A stretch of DNA of 64,000 nucleotides, taken from NCBI RefSeq assembly GCF_015767245.1, contig NZ_JADOTV010000002.1:310001-374000 (forward strand). Reading direction: 5' to 3'. The notes beneath the pieces are model-generated. The model was not told the origin of the DNA. It was given only the letters and a program-made list of their open reading frames with translations, and did not search any database. Both the position numbers and the translations under genes were made by a program. This DNA comes from Aureivirga sp. CE67. Lineage in GTDB: Bacteria > Bacteroidota > Bacteroidia > Flavobacteriales > Flavobacteriaceae. Below are positions 42,861 through 51,700 of the stretch, piece after piece. The stretch's first letter is position 1. Each line of letters begins with the position of its first letter.

Positions 42861-44768
42861 TTATTTTTCTAAAACAGTAAATTCAATAGTTGAATTTGTG
42901 AAAACAGAATGTGTTTGTTTTTTGAAATCTGATTCTTTTGCTTTGTAAATATTTGGTACAAAAGTTTGTGGATTCAAATCAAATAATGGGAACCAAGAGC
43001 TCTGAATTTGAATCTGAATTTTGTGTCCTTTTTTGAAAGTATGGAAAACATCTTGAAGTTTTACATCAACTTCCGTTTCTTTATTTGGTACAAAAGCTTC
43101 AGGTTTTGCAAAATCGTTTCTAAACTTTCCTCTCATGATTTCACTACGAACCATTTGATGATAATTACTCATCTTTAAATGATTTTGAACGTCCTTATGC
43201 TCTTCATGGTCTGCTGGGTAAATGTCTACAACTTTTACAATCCAATCTGCATCTGTTCCAGTAGTTGCAACTTTTAATTTTGCTAAAATATCTCCAGCTA
43301 AAGTCACATCGTCTTCTAAAACTTCCGTTTCAAAAGTAAGTACATCCGGTCTTCTTGCAGCAAAACGTTGGTCATCCGTCATGTATTTTCTTGGAGTAAA
43401 AACAGTTTTGATGTCTTCAGAATAAGGAACAGGTTTTTTAGGGTCGCTCACGAAAGAAATTTTCTCTTTAGAAGTTTTATCAGTTCCAAATTTTTGATCT
43501 GCTTGTAAATACCAAGTTTGTTTTTTTGCATTTTTTGGTGGCCAAACATCATATTCTTTCCATTCTTTTTTTCCAGTATCAAAAACATAAGCTTCAGGTA
43601 AACCACTTTCTTTTGATCCATCTCCTTTTAAGAAATGGTGGAAGAATTTACTTTCAATATTTTTTTGATAAAAAGTAGAAATAGAATCTCCGAAATATAC
43701 ATTTCCAACTAAACTTTTTCCTTTCTCTCTCGCCCAATCACCATGACTCCAAGGTCCGAAAACCATTGTGTTGTAATTGTCTTTGTTGTATTTCTCAATG
43801 TTTTTATAAGTTTCAAGTGGTCCGTATAAATCTTCCGCATCAAACCAACCACCAACAACCATCGTTGCAACGCTCGGCTTTACATTTTTTAGATGCTGAA
43901 TTAAACCTCTTTTCTGCCAAAATTCATCATAATTAGGATGTTCTGTGATTTGTTTCCAGAAATAATCATTTTTATAATTTTCATCCAATTTCGATAATGG
44001 AGTATTATCTAAGAAATACTGATATTGATCTTTTGTTCCGAAATCTAAAAATTTATACCAAGCAGTATCTGTTGGCTGATCTTTTGGAGTTCCGAATAGG
44101 CTATTTACCTTATAATAACTTAAAGTATAAGCTCCGTTATGATGGAAATCATCAAACCAAAAATCTCCAATACAAGCTTGAGGAGAAGCAGCTTTTAATG
44201 CAGGATGTGCATCTACTACAGACATTGTTGCATAATGCCCAGGATAAGAAATTCCCCAAGTTCCAACTTTTCCATTATTGTTTTCTACATTATTTACTAA
44301 CCAATCAATAGTATCGTAAGTATCTGTAGTTTCATCAATTTCTTTTTCTTTTTTGTTTGGGATTACAGCACGCATATTGTCATATACATCTTCGCTCATC
44401 CATCTTCCACGAACATCTTGATATACTACAATATATCCTTCTTTCATCATCGTTTCACTTGGCCCGATTTGTTTTCTAAACTTATCTTCACCATAAGGAC
44501 GACAACTATAAGGAGTACGTTGCATTACGATTGGATACTTTTGACTTTTATCTTTTGGAGAATAAATAGTTGTGAAAAGTTTTTTTCCATCACGCATTTC
44601 AATTTCAACTTCTTTTTTGTCGTAATTTTCTTTTACATAATTATTTTCTTTCTTCTCCTTCTTTTTTTCTTCTTTTTTGGTTTCATTTTTTGAAGTTGTC
44701 GATTCATTACAACTTGTGAAAACCAATCCGATAGAAAATAAAATGGCCGTTATCGTGTTAAATTTCAT
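42861..44768 (-). CDS. CocE/NonD family hydrolase (S15-type), lipoprotein
   Basis: This 635-residue enzyme has a lipoprotein signal (about 1-20, LVFTSC) and a long Lys/Glu-rich spacer. An alpha/beta hydrolase follows, with nucleophile in GTWGISYPGHYATMS and histidine region FGPWSHGDWAREKG. The C-terminal half is a jelly-roll X-Pro dipeptidyl-peptidase domain (FETEVLEDDVTLAGDILAKL). Members act as acyl hydrolases or X-Pro dipeptidases. The substrate is unknown. The protein would be anchored to the envelope. Confidence 0.92.
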   Translation of the reverse strand: MKFNTITAILFSIGLVFTSCNESTTSKNETKKEEKKKEKKENNYVKENYDKKEVEIEMRDGKKLFTTIYSPKDKSQKYPIVMQRTPYSCRPYGEDKFRKQIGPSETMMKEGYIVVYQDVRGRWMSEDVYDNMRAVIPNKKEKEIDETTDTYDTIDWLVNNVENNNGKVGTWGISYPGHYATMSVVDAHPALKAASPQACIGDFWFDDFHHNGAYTLSYYKVNSLFGTPKDQPTDTAWYKFLDFGTKDQYQYFLDNTPLSKLDENYKNDYFWKQITEHPNYDEFWQKRGLIQHLKNVKPSVATMVVGGWFDAEDLYGPLETYKNIEKYNKDNYNTMVFGPWSHGDWAREKGKSLVGNVYFGDSISTFYQKNIESKFFHHFLKGDGSKESGLPEAYVFDTGKKEWKEYDVWPPKNAKKQTWYLQADQKFGTDKTSKEKISFVSDPKKPVPYSEDIKTVFTPRKYMTDDQRFAARRPDVLTFETEVLEDDVTLAGDILAKLKVATTGTDADWIVKVVDIYPADHEEHKDVQNHLKMSNYHQMVRSEIMRGKFRNDFAKPEAFVPNKETEVDVKLQDVFHTFKKGHKIQIQIQSSWFPLFDLNPQTFVPNIYKAKESDFKKQTHSVFTNSTIEFTVLEK

Positions 44769-44925
44769 TTTGATATTATGGGATTATTTTAAGATTGTAA
44801 AGCTACAAAATATAAAATATTCTTATTTCAGGTTAAAAAATCCTTATTAATCCAAATTTTTTTTTTGTAGAAAAAAATAATATTGTAACTTATAACTAAT
44901 TTATTTTTAAATAGTTAGGTTGATT

Positions 44926-45927
44926 ATGGAGAATAAACAATATATACTGAAAGAACGCCCATATGGTGATGTTACAAATGATACTTTTCATATGAGAAGA
45001 GTGAGTATGCCGAGCTTGAGAGAGGGAGAAGTGATGGTGAAAACAAAATATATTTCTGTTGATCCATATATGCGTGGAAAAATGAACGAGCAGAAAACAT
45101 ATACAGAGCCTTATGTTGTAGGAAAAGCAATTTATGGGGCTGTTGTTGGAGAAGTTGTAAAATCTAAAGATAAATCCTATCAACCTGGTGATTTTGTTCA
45201 TGGAATTATGCCATGGCAAGAGTATTGTTCTATTCATACGGAAGATGTAACAAGAGTAAATGTTCCAAAAGAAGATTTACCAATGGCTTTAAGTGTTCTT
45301 GGAATGACAGGGCTTACAGCTTATTTTGGTATGATGAAAATTGGAAAACCAAGAGAAGGGGAAACAGTAGTGATTTCTGGAGCTGCCGGAGCAGTAGGAA
45401 CTGTTGCAGGACAAATAGCAAAGTTGCATGGATGTAGAGTGATTGGGATTTCAAGTTCAGAAATCAAAAATCATTATTTAGAAAATGATTTAGGGTTCGA
45501 TGATACCATCAATTATTTAACAACAGATGATTTAGATTATGAATTAAGTAGAAAATGTCCTGATGGAATCGATATTTACTTTGATAATGTTGGAGGTAAG
45601 ATTTCAGATACTATTATGGAGCAGATGAATTTCTTTAGTAGAGTAATTGTTTGTGGTCAGATTTCTACTTATAACTCAAAAGAGAAAAATATTGGATTAA
45701 GAATCCAGCCAATGATTTTAACGCGAAGCATGCTAATGCAAGGATTTATAGTTTCTAATTATCATGATGAGTTTCCGAAAGCACAAAATGAATTAGCAAA
45801 ATGGATTTCTGAAGGTAAAATTAAAAATAGAGAAACAATCATAAATGGTTTTGAAAATCTACCAAGAGCATTTATGGGATTATTCCGAGGAGCAAATATT
45901 GGAAAACAATTAGTGAAAGTGTATTAA
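44926..45927 (+). CDS. NADP-dependent MDR-family oxidoreductase (zinc-free)
   Basis: This medium-chain dehydrogenase/reductase has 333 residues. I use ATG 44926, two codons inside a frame that also has TTG at 44920. The dinucleotide-binding loop is ISGAAGAVGTVAGQIAKLHG. The entry region (MENKQYILKERPYG, VDPYMRGKMNEQKTY) matches the leukotriene B4 12-hydroxydehydrogenase / CurA-like group, which reduces alpha,beta-unsaturated carbonyls with NADPH. No zinc ligands are seen. The gene is monocistronic and followed by a strong hairpin. Confidence 0.93.
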   Translation: MENKQYILKERPYGDVTNDTFHMRRVSMPSLREGEVMVKTKYISVDPYMRGKMNEQKTYTEPYVVGKAIYGAVVGEVVKSKDKSYQPGDFVHGIMPWQEYCSIHTEDVTRVNVPKEDLPMALSVLGMTGLTAYFGMMKIGKPREGETVVISGAAGAVGTVAGQIAKLHGCRVIGISSSEIKNHYLENDLGFDDTINYLTTDDLDYELSRKCPDGIDIYFDNVGGKISDTIMEQMNFFSRVIVCGQISTYNSKEKNIGLRIQPMILTRSMLMQGFIVSNYHDEFPKAQNELAKWISEGKIKNRETIINGFENLPRAFMGLFRGANIGKQLVKVY

Positions 45928-45945
45928 AACAAGATGTGTATAAAT

Positions 45946-45980
45946 AAAAAAGCCTTAATCAATTTGATTAAGGCTTTTTT
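45946..45980. terminator. Bidirectional terminator between MDR gene and tRNA-Phe
   Basis: The stem AAAAAAGCCTTAATC / GATTAAGGCTTTTTT has a 5-base loop and serves the plus gene and the minus-strand tRNA. Confidence 0.9.
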
Positions 45981-45981
45981 G

Positions 45982-46054
45982 TGGTACCTCCAGGAATCGA
46001 ACCAGGGACACATGGATTTTCAGTCCATTGCTCTACCAACTGAGCTAAGGTACC
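45982..46054 (-). tRNA. tRNA-Phe (GAA)
   Basis: A 73-base cloverleaf lies on the minus strand: acceptor GGTACCT/AGGTACC, anticodon arm ATGGA-CTGAAAA-TCCAT with anticodon GAA, discriminator A. The T stem reads CCTGG and CCTGG around TTCGATT, which leaves a U-U mismatch at its middle pair. CCA is not encoded. Confidence 0.95.
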
Positions 46055-46075
46055 ATTGCTTGTTCTTAGCGGTTG

Positions 46076-46107
46076 CAAATATATGACATTTTTTTTTACA
46101 ATTCAAA
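46076..46107 (-). promoter_or_regulatory. Promoter of tRNA-Phe
   Basis: On the minus strand TTTG (plus 46104-46107), a 20-base spacer and TATATTTG (plus 46076-46083) match the lineage consensus, 21 bases before the tRNA. Confidence 0.8.
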
Positions 46108-46130
46108 GTAAAATCTAAAAAAACTCTTTG

Positions 46131-46138
46131 TATTTTTG
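46131..46138 (+). promoter_or_regulatory. Possible -7 element for coaX operon
   Basis: TATTTTTG lies 21 bases upstream of the coaX ATG. No TTTG at the right distance, so support is partial. Confidence 0.4.
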
Positions 46139-46159
46139 CAATCTTTATGATTTAGACCA

Positions 46160-46885
46160 ATGAATTTAATTATTGATGTAGGAAATACCAGGATTAAAGT
46201 AGCTGTTTTTGAGGAGGATACTTTAGTTAGTTTATTGAAAATAGATCCGGAAATGATTTTTCAAGTTTTAGAAAAAAAAATTGAAAAATATAATTTACAA
46301 CATGCAATTCTTTCTTCAGTTGGTGAAAAATCGGATGAAATAGCAAATTTTTTAGAAGGTAAAGTCGCTACCGTTTTTTTAGACCAACAAACAAAAGTTC
46401 CTTTTATCAATAAATACGAAACTCCAAAAACTTTAGGTGTAGACCGTATAGCATTAGCTTCTGCTGGTGTTAGTCAGTTTCCAGAACAAAATGTTTTGGT
46501 GATTGATGCTGGGACTTGTATTACATTTGATTTTGTAAATAAAGAAAAAGAATATTTAGGAGGAGCAATATCATTAGGATTGATGATGCGATATAAGGCT
46601 TTGCATAATTTTACGGCAAAATTACCGTTATTAACTCCTGAAATACCTGATAGCTATATTGGAAAGACAAGTGTAGAATCCATGAATTCGGGTGTGGTAA
46701 ATGGAATAATTGCTGAAATAGAAGGAATAATAAGCAAATATCAACGTGATTTTAATAACTTAACAATAGTTTTAACAGGTGGAGATGCTAAATTCTTGGC
46801 TAAACAATTAAAAAAAGGCATATTTGCAAATCCAAATTTTTTATTAGAAGGATTAAACGATATTTTGAAATATAATTTAAAGTAA
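46160..46885 (+). CDS. coaX: Type III pantothenate kinase
   Basis: This 241-residue enzyme phosphorylates pantothenate, the first step of coenzyme A synthesis. The phosphate-1 motif is LIIDVGNTRIK at the N-terminus. TPKTLGVDRIALASAG (substrate site) and VLVIDAGTCITFDFV (phosphate-2) follow, with LTGGDAKFLA near the C-terminus. Its stop overlaps the next start (TAATG), leading into a block of envelope genes, an arrangement I recall as common in Flavobacteriia. Confidence 0.96.
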   Translation: MNLIIDVGNTRIKVAVFEEDTLVSLLKIDPEMIFQVLEKKIEKYNLQHAILSSVGEKSDEIANFLEGKVATVFLDQQTKVPFINKYETPKTLGVDRIALASAGVSQFPEQNVLVIDAGTCITFDFVNKEKEYLGGAISLGLMMRYKALHNFTAKLPLLTPEIPDSYIGKTSVESMNSGVVNGIIAEIEGIISKYQRDFNNLTIVLTGGDAKFLAKQLKKGIFANPNFLLEGLNDILKYNLK

Positions 46886-48168
46886 TGATAAAACGAATTT
46901 TAGTATTAATTACTATTCTTTTTTCTTTAAAGGGGGTAGCACAAAAAAACAGTAGTTCACCATATTCTTATTTTGGAATTGGACAAGGGCAATCTTCAGC
47001 TACTGTGGAGCAACTTAGTATGGGGGGCGTAGGAGTATCTTATGGAGATGCTTATCACGTGAATTTGATTAACCCTGCTTTAGCTTCAAAATTAAGATTA
47101 ACAACATATACGGTAGGATTAAATACAAGAGCATTAAATGTAGAATCTGAGTCTGGAGGAAAGCAAAAAGCTAGATCTACTTCTTTTTCATATTTAGCAA
47201 TGGGAATTCCTGTAGGTGAAAAGGGAGGATTTGTTTTCGGATTGGATCCAAGAACTACTGTTGGTTATGATCTTACGAGTATTATGAGAGATGGAGATGA
47301 TATTTCTGAAATCAATTACTTTAAGGGTGAAGGAGGAACAAATAGAGTTTTTGCAAATTTTGGATATGAAGTTTTTAAAGGTTTAAGTTTAGGAGTTGAA
47401 GGTTCTTATATTTTTGGTAAAATCGAAAATGATGTAATCAAACAAGTAAACGGAGTTCAGTATGCTACTAAATATGGAACGAGTTATAACGTAAAAGGGA
47501 CTTCATTGAAATTAGGAGGATTTTATCAATATAATTTAAAAAATAAAATGCAATTGAATTTTGGTGCAACAACTACGTTTGAATCAAAATTGAATACAAA
47601 TGGAAATGAGCAGTTCTATTCTTTATTATACATTGATGGTGTAGAATATCCTAATGAGTTTTTATTTGACAGAACTATTGAAGGAAGTTACACAACACCT
47701 ATGAGAAATGATTTCGGATTTGGAATTGGAATTGAAAATAAGTGGTTCGTAGGAGTTGATTATTCTATGAGAAGTGCTTTAGATTTATCAGGAGATGCTT
47801 TCCCTGCGCAAAATATTCAATATAAAGATTATTCAAAAATTGCTGTTGGAGGTTTTTATTTACCAAAACAAAATTCAATATCTAGCTATTGGCAAAGAGT
47901 TATTTATAGAGTTGGATTTAAATATGAAAAGCCAGGATTTGCAGTTCGCCCGACAGGAAGTTTATCAGATTTTACAGAAATTGATGATTTTGGCATATCT
48001 TTTGGTTTAGGTCTACCACTAGGTAAGAAGCTGAGTAATTTAAACTTAGGTTTTGAGTTTGGAAGAAGAGGAGATAATAAAGATGGATTAATACAAGAAA
48101 ACTATTTTAATTTTAGAGTTGGATTATCTTTAAATGATAAATGGTTCAATAAACATAAAATCGATTAA
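46885..48168 (+). CDS. Putative outer-membrane beta-barrel protein
   Basis: This 427-residue protein has a signal peptide (about 1-20, KGVAQ). It is rich in alternating hydrophobic and aromatic strands with Gly and Asn turns (SPYSYFGIGQGQ near the mature N-terminus, then GVGVSYGDAYHVNLINPA). The pattern resembles FadL/OMPP1-like channels of Bacteroidota. It overlaps coaX by one base and precedes a TPR gene by 26 bases. The substrate or function is unknown. Confidence 0.85.
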   Translation: MIKRILVLITILFSLKGVAQKNSSSPYSYFGIGQGQSSATVEQLSMGGVGVSYGDAYHVNLINPALASKLRLTTYTVGLNTRALNVESESGGKQKARSTSFSYLAMGIPVGEKGGFVFGLDPRTTVGYDLTSIMRDGDDISEINYFKGEGGTNRVFANFGYEVFKGLSLGVEGSYIFGKIENDVIKQVNGVQYATKYGTSYNVKGTSLKLGGFYQYNLKNKMQLNFGATTTFESKLNTNGNEQFYSLLYIDGVEYPNEFLFDRTIEGSYTTPMRNDFGFGIGIENKWFVGVDYSMRSALDLSGDAFPAQNIQYKDYSKIAVGGFYLPKQNSISSYWQRVIYRVGFKYEKPGFAVRPTGSLSDFTEIDDFGISFGLGLPLGKKLSNLNLGFEFGRRGDNKDGLIQENYFNFRVGLSLNDKWFNKHKID

Positions 48169-48194
48169 TACAAAATAAAACAGAAAATTTAACA

Positions 48195-49553
48195 ATGATG
48201 AAAAGAATCACTTACATAGCACTTTGTTTATTTTTGATGGTTGGAGCAACTTACAAAGCTAATGCACAAGACGCATCAGAATGTAACGTTAAGTATAATT
48301 TGTTTAGAGGAGATTATAAAGCAAAAAAATATGACTTAGCTTATGATAACTGGTTATATTGTTTAGATAATTGTCCTAAATTAACTAAGAATATTTATAT
48401 CAACGGAGAGAAAATAGCAAAACACAGATATAACAATGCTTCAGAAGCAGACAAGCCTGCTGCTTTAGCTCTTGTAAAAAGAGTATATGAGCAAAGAATC
48501 GAAAACTACCCTTCAGATTTAGGTAAAGTTTATGGTTCTTATGCAACTTTTATGAATGAAGCTGGAGCTCCTAAGTCAGAAGTTTTTGAATTATTACAAA
48601 AAGCTTTTGATGCAGATAAAACTAGAATGGGAGGGAAAAATATCTATATGTTCTTCGATATGATCTTAAACAAGAACAAAGATACTAACGTTCAGAAAGT
48701 GTTTGATACATATGATGACGTAAGTGAAGGAATTGAAGAGCAAAAAGAAGACTATATCAAGAAAATTTCTGCTTTAGAGGCTAAAAAAGAATCTGGTCAA
48801 ACTTTAACAGCAAGAGAGAAAAAGAACTTATCAACTTATGAGAAAAATTTATCGAATAATGCTTTAATTGAAGCAGGATTAGATAAAAAAATCGCTGAAA
48901 TTTCTACTTGTGAAAGATTAATTCCTCTTTATAGAGAAAATTTTGAAGCAAATAAAGCGAATACAACTTGGTTGAAGAGAGCTATTGATAGAATGGATAA
49001 TAAAGATTGTACTGAAGATCCATTATATGTTGAATTAGTAGAAGCTTATGTTGCTTTAGAGCCATCTAAAACTATTTACTTAGCTAAGATTTTATTGAAA
49101 AATGGAAAAATCAATGAAGCAATTGAGAACTATATCAAAGCTGCTGATTTAGAAACGGATAAATTTAAGAAAGCTAAGATTTACTTACGTCTTGCAATTG
49201 AGATGAGTAAAAAAGGAAGAAAATCTGAAGCTAGAAAATATGCTAGATTAGCGATCCAAAATAATCCAAAATCAGGAGATGCTTACTTCTTAATTGGAAG
49301 TATGTATGCTTCAAGTGCTAACTCTTGTGGATCAGATGAGTTCGAAAAGAGAATGGTTTATGTTGCTGCTTTAAATAAAATGCAACAGGCTAAAAATGTA
49401 GATCCAAGTATCGCTGCAAAAGCAAACAGATATATCAAAGCTTACAAAAAACAAATTCCTACAAAGAAATCTGTTTTCGTGAGAGGAATTGAGGCAGGAT
49501 CACCATTTAAAATTAACTGTTGGATTGGAGAAACTGTTAGTGTTCCTAAATAA
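48195..49553 (+). CDS. Exported tetratricopeptide repeat protein
   Basis: This 452-residue protein has a signal peptide (about 1-25, KANAQ). Helical TPR-like repeats run throughout, most clearly near the C-terminus (NEAIENYIKAADLETDKFKK and SEARKYARLAIQNNPKSGDA). An acidic coiled-coil segment lies near residues 180-215. It has about seven Cys residues in the mature part, unusual for the set and possibly disulfide-forming. It overlaps lptC by one base (TAATG). The role is probably an envelope scaffold. Confidence 0.88.
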   Translation: MMKRITYIALCLFLMVGATYKANAQDASECNVKYNLFRGDYKAKKYDLAYDNWLYCLDNCPKLTKNIYINGEKIAKHRYNNASEADKPAALALVKRVYEQRIENYPSDLGKVYGSYATFMNEAGAPKSEVFELLQKAFDADKTRMGGKNIYMFFDMILNKNKDTNVQKVFDTYDDVSEGIEEQKEDYIKKISALEAKKESGQTLTAREKKNLSTYEKNLSNNALIEAGLDKKIAEISTCERLIPLYRENFEANKANTTWLKRAIDRMDNKDCTEDPLYVELVEAYVALEPSKTIYLAKILLKNGKINEAIENYIKAADLETDKFKKAKIYLRLAIEMSKKGRKSEARKYARLAIQNNPKSGDAYFLIGSMYASSANSCGSDEFEKRMVYVAALNKMQQAKNVDPSIAAKANRYIKAYKKQIPTKKSVFVRGIEAGSPFKINCWIGETVSVPK

Positions 49554-50122
49554 TGAAACAATCTATAGTAGATAAATATATAAAAGGCATTGGTATCACA
49601 TTCGTGATATCAATGCTTTTTTCATGTGGTAACTCTAATAAAGAATTGAATGACTTTTTAGCTAATAAAAATTTACCAATTCGTGTTGGAGAAAATATAC
49701 ATGATATACATCAAGATTCTGGTTTTGTAAATTATAAAATGGAAACTCCATTATTGTATGATTATGAAAACAGAAAAGAACATCCTTATTATGAATTTCC
49801 GAAAGGAATCACCATTACTAGTTATAGGAAAGGTGGAGATTCTACCAAAATAACAGGGAATTATGCGATTTCTTTTCAAAAGACAGGAGTTGCCGAAATT
49901 AGAGGAAATGTTGTTGTGAATAATTATAAAGAAAATTCAATTCTAAAAACATCTCAATTGTATTGGGATCAAAAAGAAGATTTGTTTTATTCGGATAAAA
50001 AATTTGTTCTTTATAGAGATAAAGATACTATTATTGCAACAGGATTTGAATCTAAAGGAGATTTATCAAAATTAGAAACAAGAAATAATACAGGAAGTTT
50101 TAACTTAAATAATAAAGAATAG
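49553..50122 (+). CDS. lptC: LPS export protein LptC
   Basis: This 189-residue protein has an N-terminal signal or anchor with a lipobox-like FSCG near residue 25. A beta-jellyroll LptC domain follows, with paired strands such as FVNYKMETPLLYDYENRKEH and LKTSQLYWDQKEDLFYSDKK. In this lineage LptC links the inner-membrane LptBFG pump to the periplasmic bridge for lipopolysaccharide. It sits inside the coaX-TPR-lptC-CNNM order. Identification is by pattern and context. Confidence 0.87.
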   Translation: MKQSIVDKYIKGIGITFVISMLFSCGNSNKELNDFLANKNLPIRVGENIHDIHQDSGFVNYKMETPLLYDYENRKEHPYYEFPKGITITSYRKGGDSTKITGNYAISFQKTGVAEIRGNVVVNNYKENSILKTSQLYWDQKEDLFYSDKKFVLYRDKDTIIATGFESKGDLSKLETRNNTGSFNLNNKE

Positions 50123-50126
50123 AGAA

Positions 50127-50321
50127 ATGGAAAAATTTCAAAAAATAATGCAGTGGGGTTATTTAATAATAGCTTTGATTTTAATTATTGAATCTGTGTT
50201 GAAATTTATGGATGGAGAGACGAACAAAGGTATCCTAGGATTAATTTTTGCAGGTTTAGCAATATTTATGTATTTTTTCAAAAGAAAATTTCGAAAACGC
50301 ACGAAATTCAATAATAAATAA
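50127..50321 (+). CDS. Small two-helix membrane protein
   Basis: This 64-residue protein has helices at about 6-28 and 36-52 and a strongly basic tail (KRKFRKRTKF). It begins 4 bases after lptC and ends 18 bases before the CNNM gene, so it is part of the operon. No function is recognised. Confidence 0.75.
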   Translation: MEKFQKIMQWGYLIIALILIIESVLKFMDGETNKGILGLIFAGLAIFMYFFKRKFRKRTKFNNK

Positions 50322-50339
50322 TAGAGTTTAAAATTAAAT

Positions 50340-51587
50340 ATGGAAGTAGAAATAATTGTTATACTTGTAACAATTTTATTATCAGCTTTTTTCTCAGGAA
50401 TGGAAATAGCATTTGTATCTGCGAATAGATTACAAATCGAGCTGGAAAAGAAAAACAACGGAATTTTAGCAACAGTTCTTACGAGACTAACTAAGAAATC
50501 TTCAAAGTTTATTACTACAATGTTGGTTGGTAATAATATTTCTTTGGTTATTTATAGTTACTTTATGGGGGAAGTTTTGACAAACCTTTTAGGTATTGGA
50601 GATATACTTTTTCAAACACTTATTTCTACACTTGTTATATTAATTACTGCAGAATTTTTACCAAAAGCAATTTTTAGAATTTATGCAAACGAAGTTCTAA
50701 AACTATTTGCGGTTCCTGCTTATATGTTCTTTGTCGTATTCCACTATATTTCGGAATTTATGACTTGGATTTCTGATTTTTGTTTAAGAGTATTTTTTAA
50801 TGCAAAAGAAGATGAACAAAAAACAGAATTTAGTAAAGAAGAATTAGGAAACTATATTACCCAACAACTTGAAAAAACATCTGATAAAGACGATGTGGAT
50901 TCAGAAATACAAATATTTCAAAATGCTTTAGAATTTCATAATGTGAAAGCGAGAGAAATCATGATTCCAAGAACAGAAATTGTTGCTCTAGAAGTTTCTG
51001 ATGATGTGGAAGAATTAAAGAAAATATTTGTAGAAACCGGATATTCTAAAATTATCATTTATAAAGAATCGTTAGATAGTATTATAGGTTATGTTCATGC
51101 TTTTGAAATGTTTAAACAACCTGAAACGATCAAATCTGTTTTACTACCAATAGAAATGGTACCAGAAACAATGATGATTAATGATATTTTGAATATTCTT
51201 ACCAAAAAGAAAAAAAGTATTGCTGTTGTTTTAGATGAATACGGAGGTACTTCTGGAATTATAACTGTAGAAGATATTGTAGAAGAACTTTTCGGAGAAA
51301 TTGAAGATGAACACGATACGGTGGAACTTTTAGACAAACAAATCACTGAAAATGAGTTTGATTTTTCAGCAAGATTAGAGGTAGATTATATAAATGAAAC
51401 CTATGATTTGAAGATTCCAAAAGAAAATGCTTATGAAACTTTAGGTGGATTTATAGTTTATAATACAGAAAATATACCTGAAAAAGGAGAAATATTAAAA
51501 ATAGGGGACTATGAATTTACAATTCTTGAAGTATCTGCAACAAAAATAGAAGAACTTCATTTAAAGATTGTTAATAATTCAAAATAA
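50340..51587 (+). CDS. CNNM/CBS-domain transporter (hemolysin C/CorC family)
   Basis: This 415-residue protein has three or four N-terminal membrane segments (CNNM domain, about 1-185, AFFSGMEIAFVSANRLQIEL). Two CBS domains follow (about 200-325, with MIPRTEIVALEVSDD and VVLDEYGGTSGIITVEDI). A C-terminal transporter-associated (CorC) domain (about 345-410) ends it. Such proteins act in magnesium or other divalent cation efflux. In Flavobacteriia the gliding protein GldE has this architecture too, but the operon context here favours the general family. Confidence 0.92.
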   Translation: MEVEIIVILVTILLSAFFSGMEIAFVSANRLQIELEKKNNGILATVLTRLTKKSSKFITTMLVGNNISLVIYSYFMGEVLTNLLGIGDILFQTLISTLVILITAEFLPKAIFRIYANEVLKLFAVPAYMFFVVFHYISEFMTWISDFCLRVFFNAKEDEQKTEFSKEELGNYITQQLEKTSDKDDVDSEIQIFQNALEFHNVKAREIMIPRTEIVALEVSDDVEELKKIFVETGYSKIIIYKESLDSIIGYVHAFEMFKQPETIKSVLLPIEMVPETMMINDILNILTKKKKSIAVVLDEYGGTSGIITVEDIVEELFGEIEDEHDTVELLDKQITENEFDFSARLEVDYINETYDLKIPKENAYETLGGFIVYNTENIPEKGEILKIGDYEFTILEVSATKIEELHLKIVNNSK

Positions 51588-51700
51588 TTTTTTCATTTCC
51601 TATAAAGTACAAAAGAAATTAAGAGAATTATAATAAAATCACTTTTATTTTTAAATACTAAATTGTACTTTCGCACTTCGAATATAAAAGAAAATAACTA

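Noticed and set aside
44418-44693. Open frame on the plus strand rich in Phe and Ile
   Set aside because: Antisense to the signal and Lys/Glu-rich spacer of the S15-type lipoprotein hydrolase; the poly-Phe tail is the complement of AAA/GAA codons.
50340-51587. Naming the CNNM/CBS gene gldE
   Set aside because: GldE has the same domain order, but its usual neighbours (gldD, ssb, mutY) are absent and this gene sits in the coaX-lptC block.
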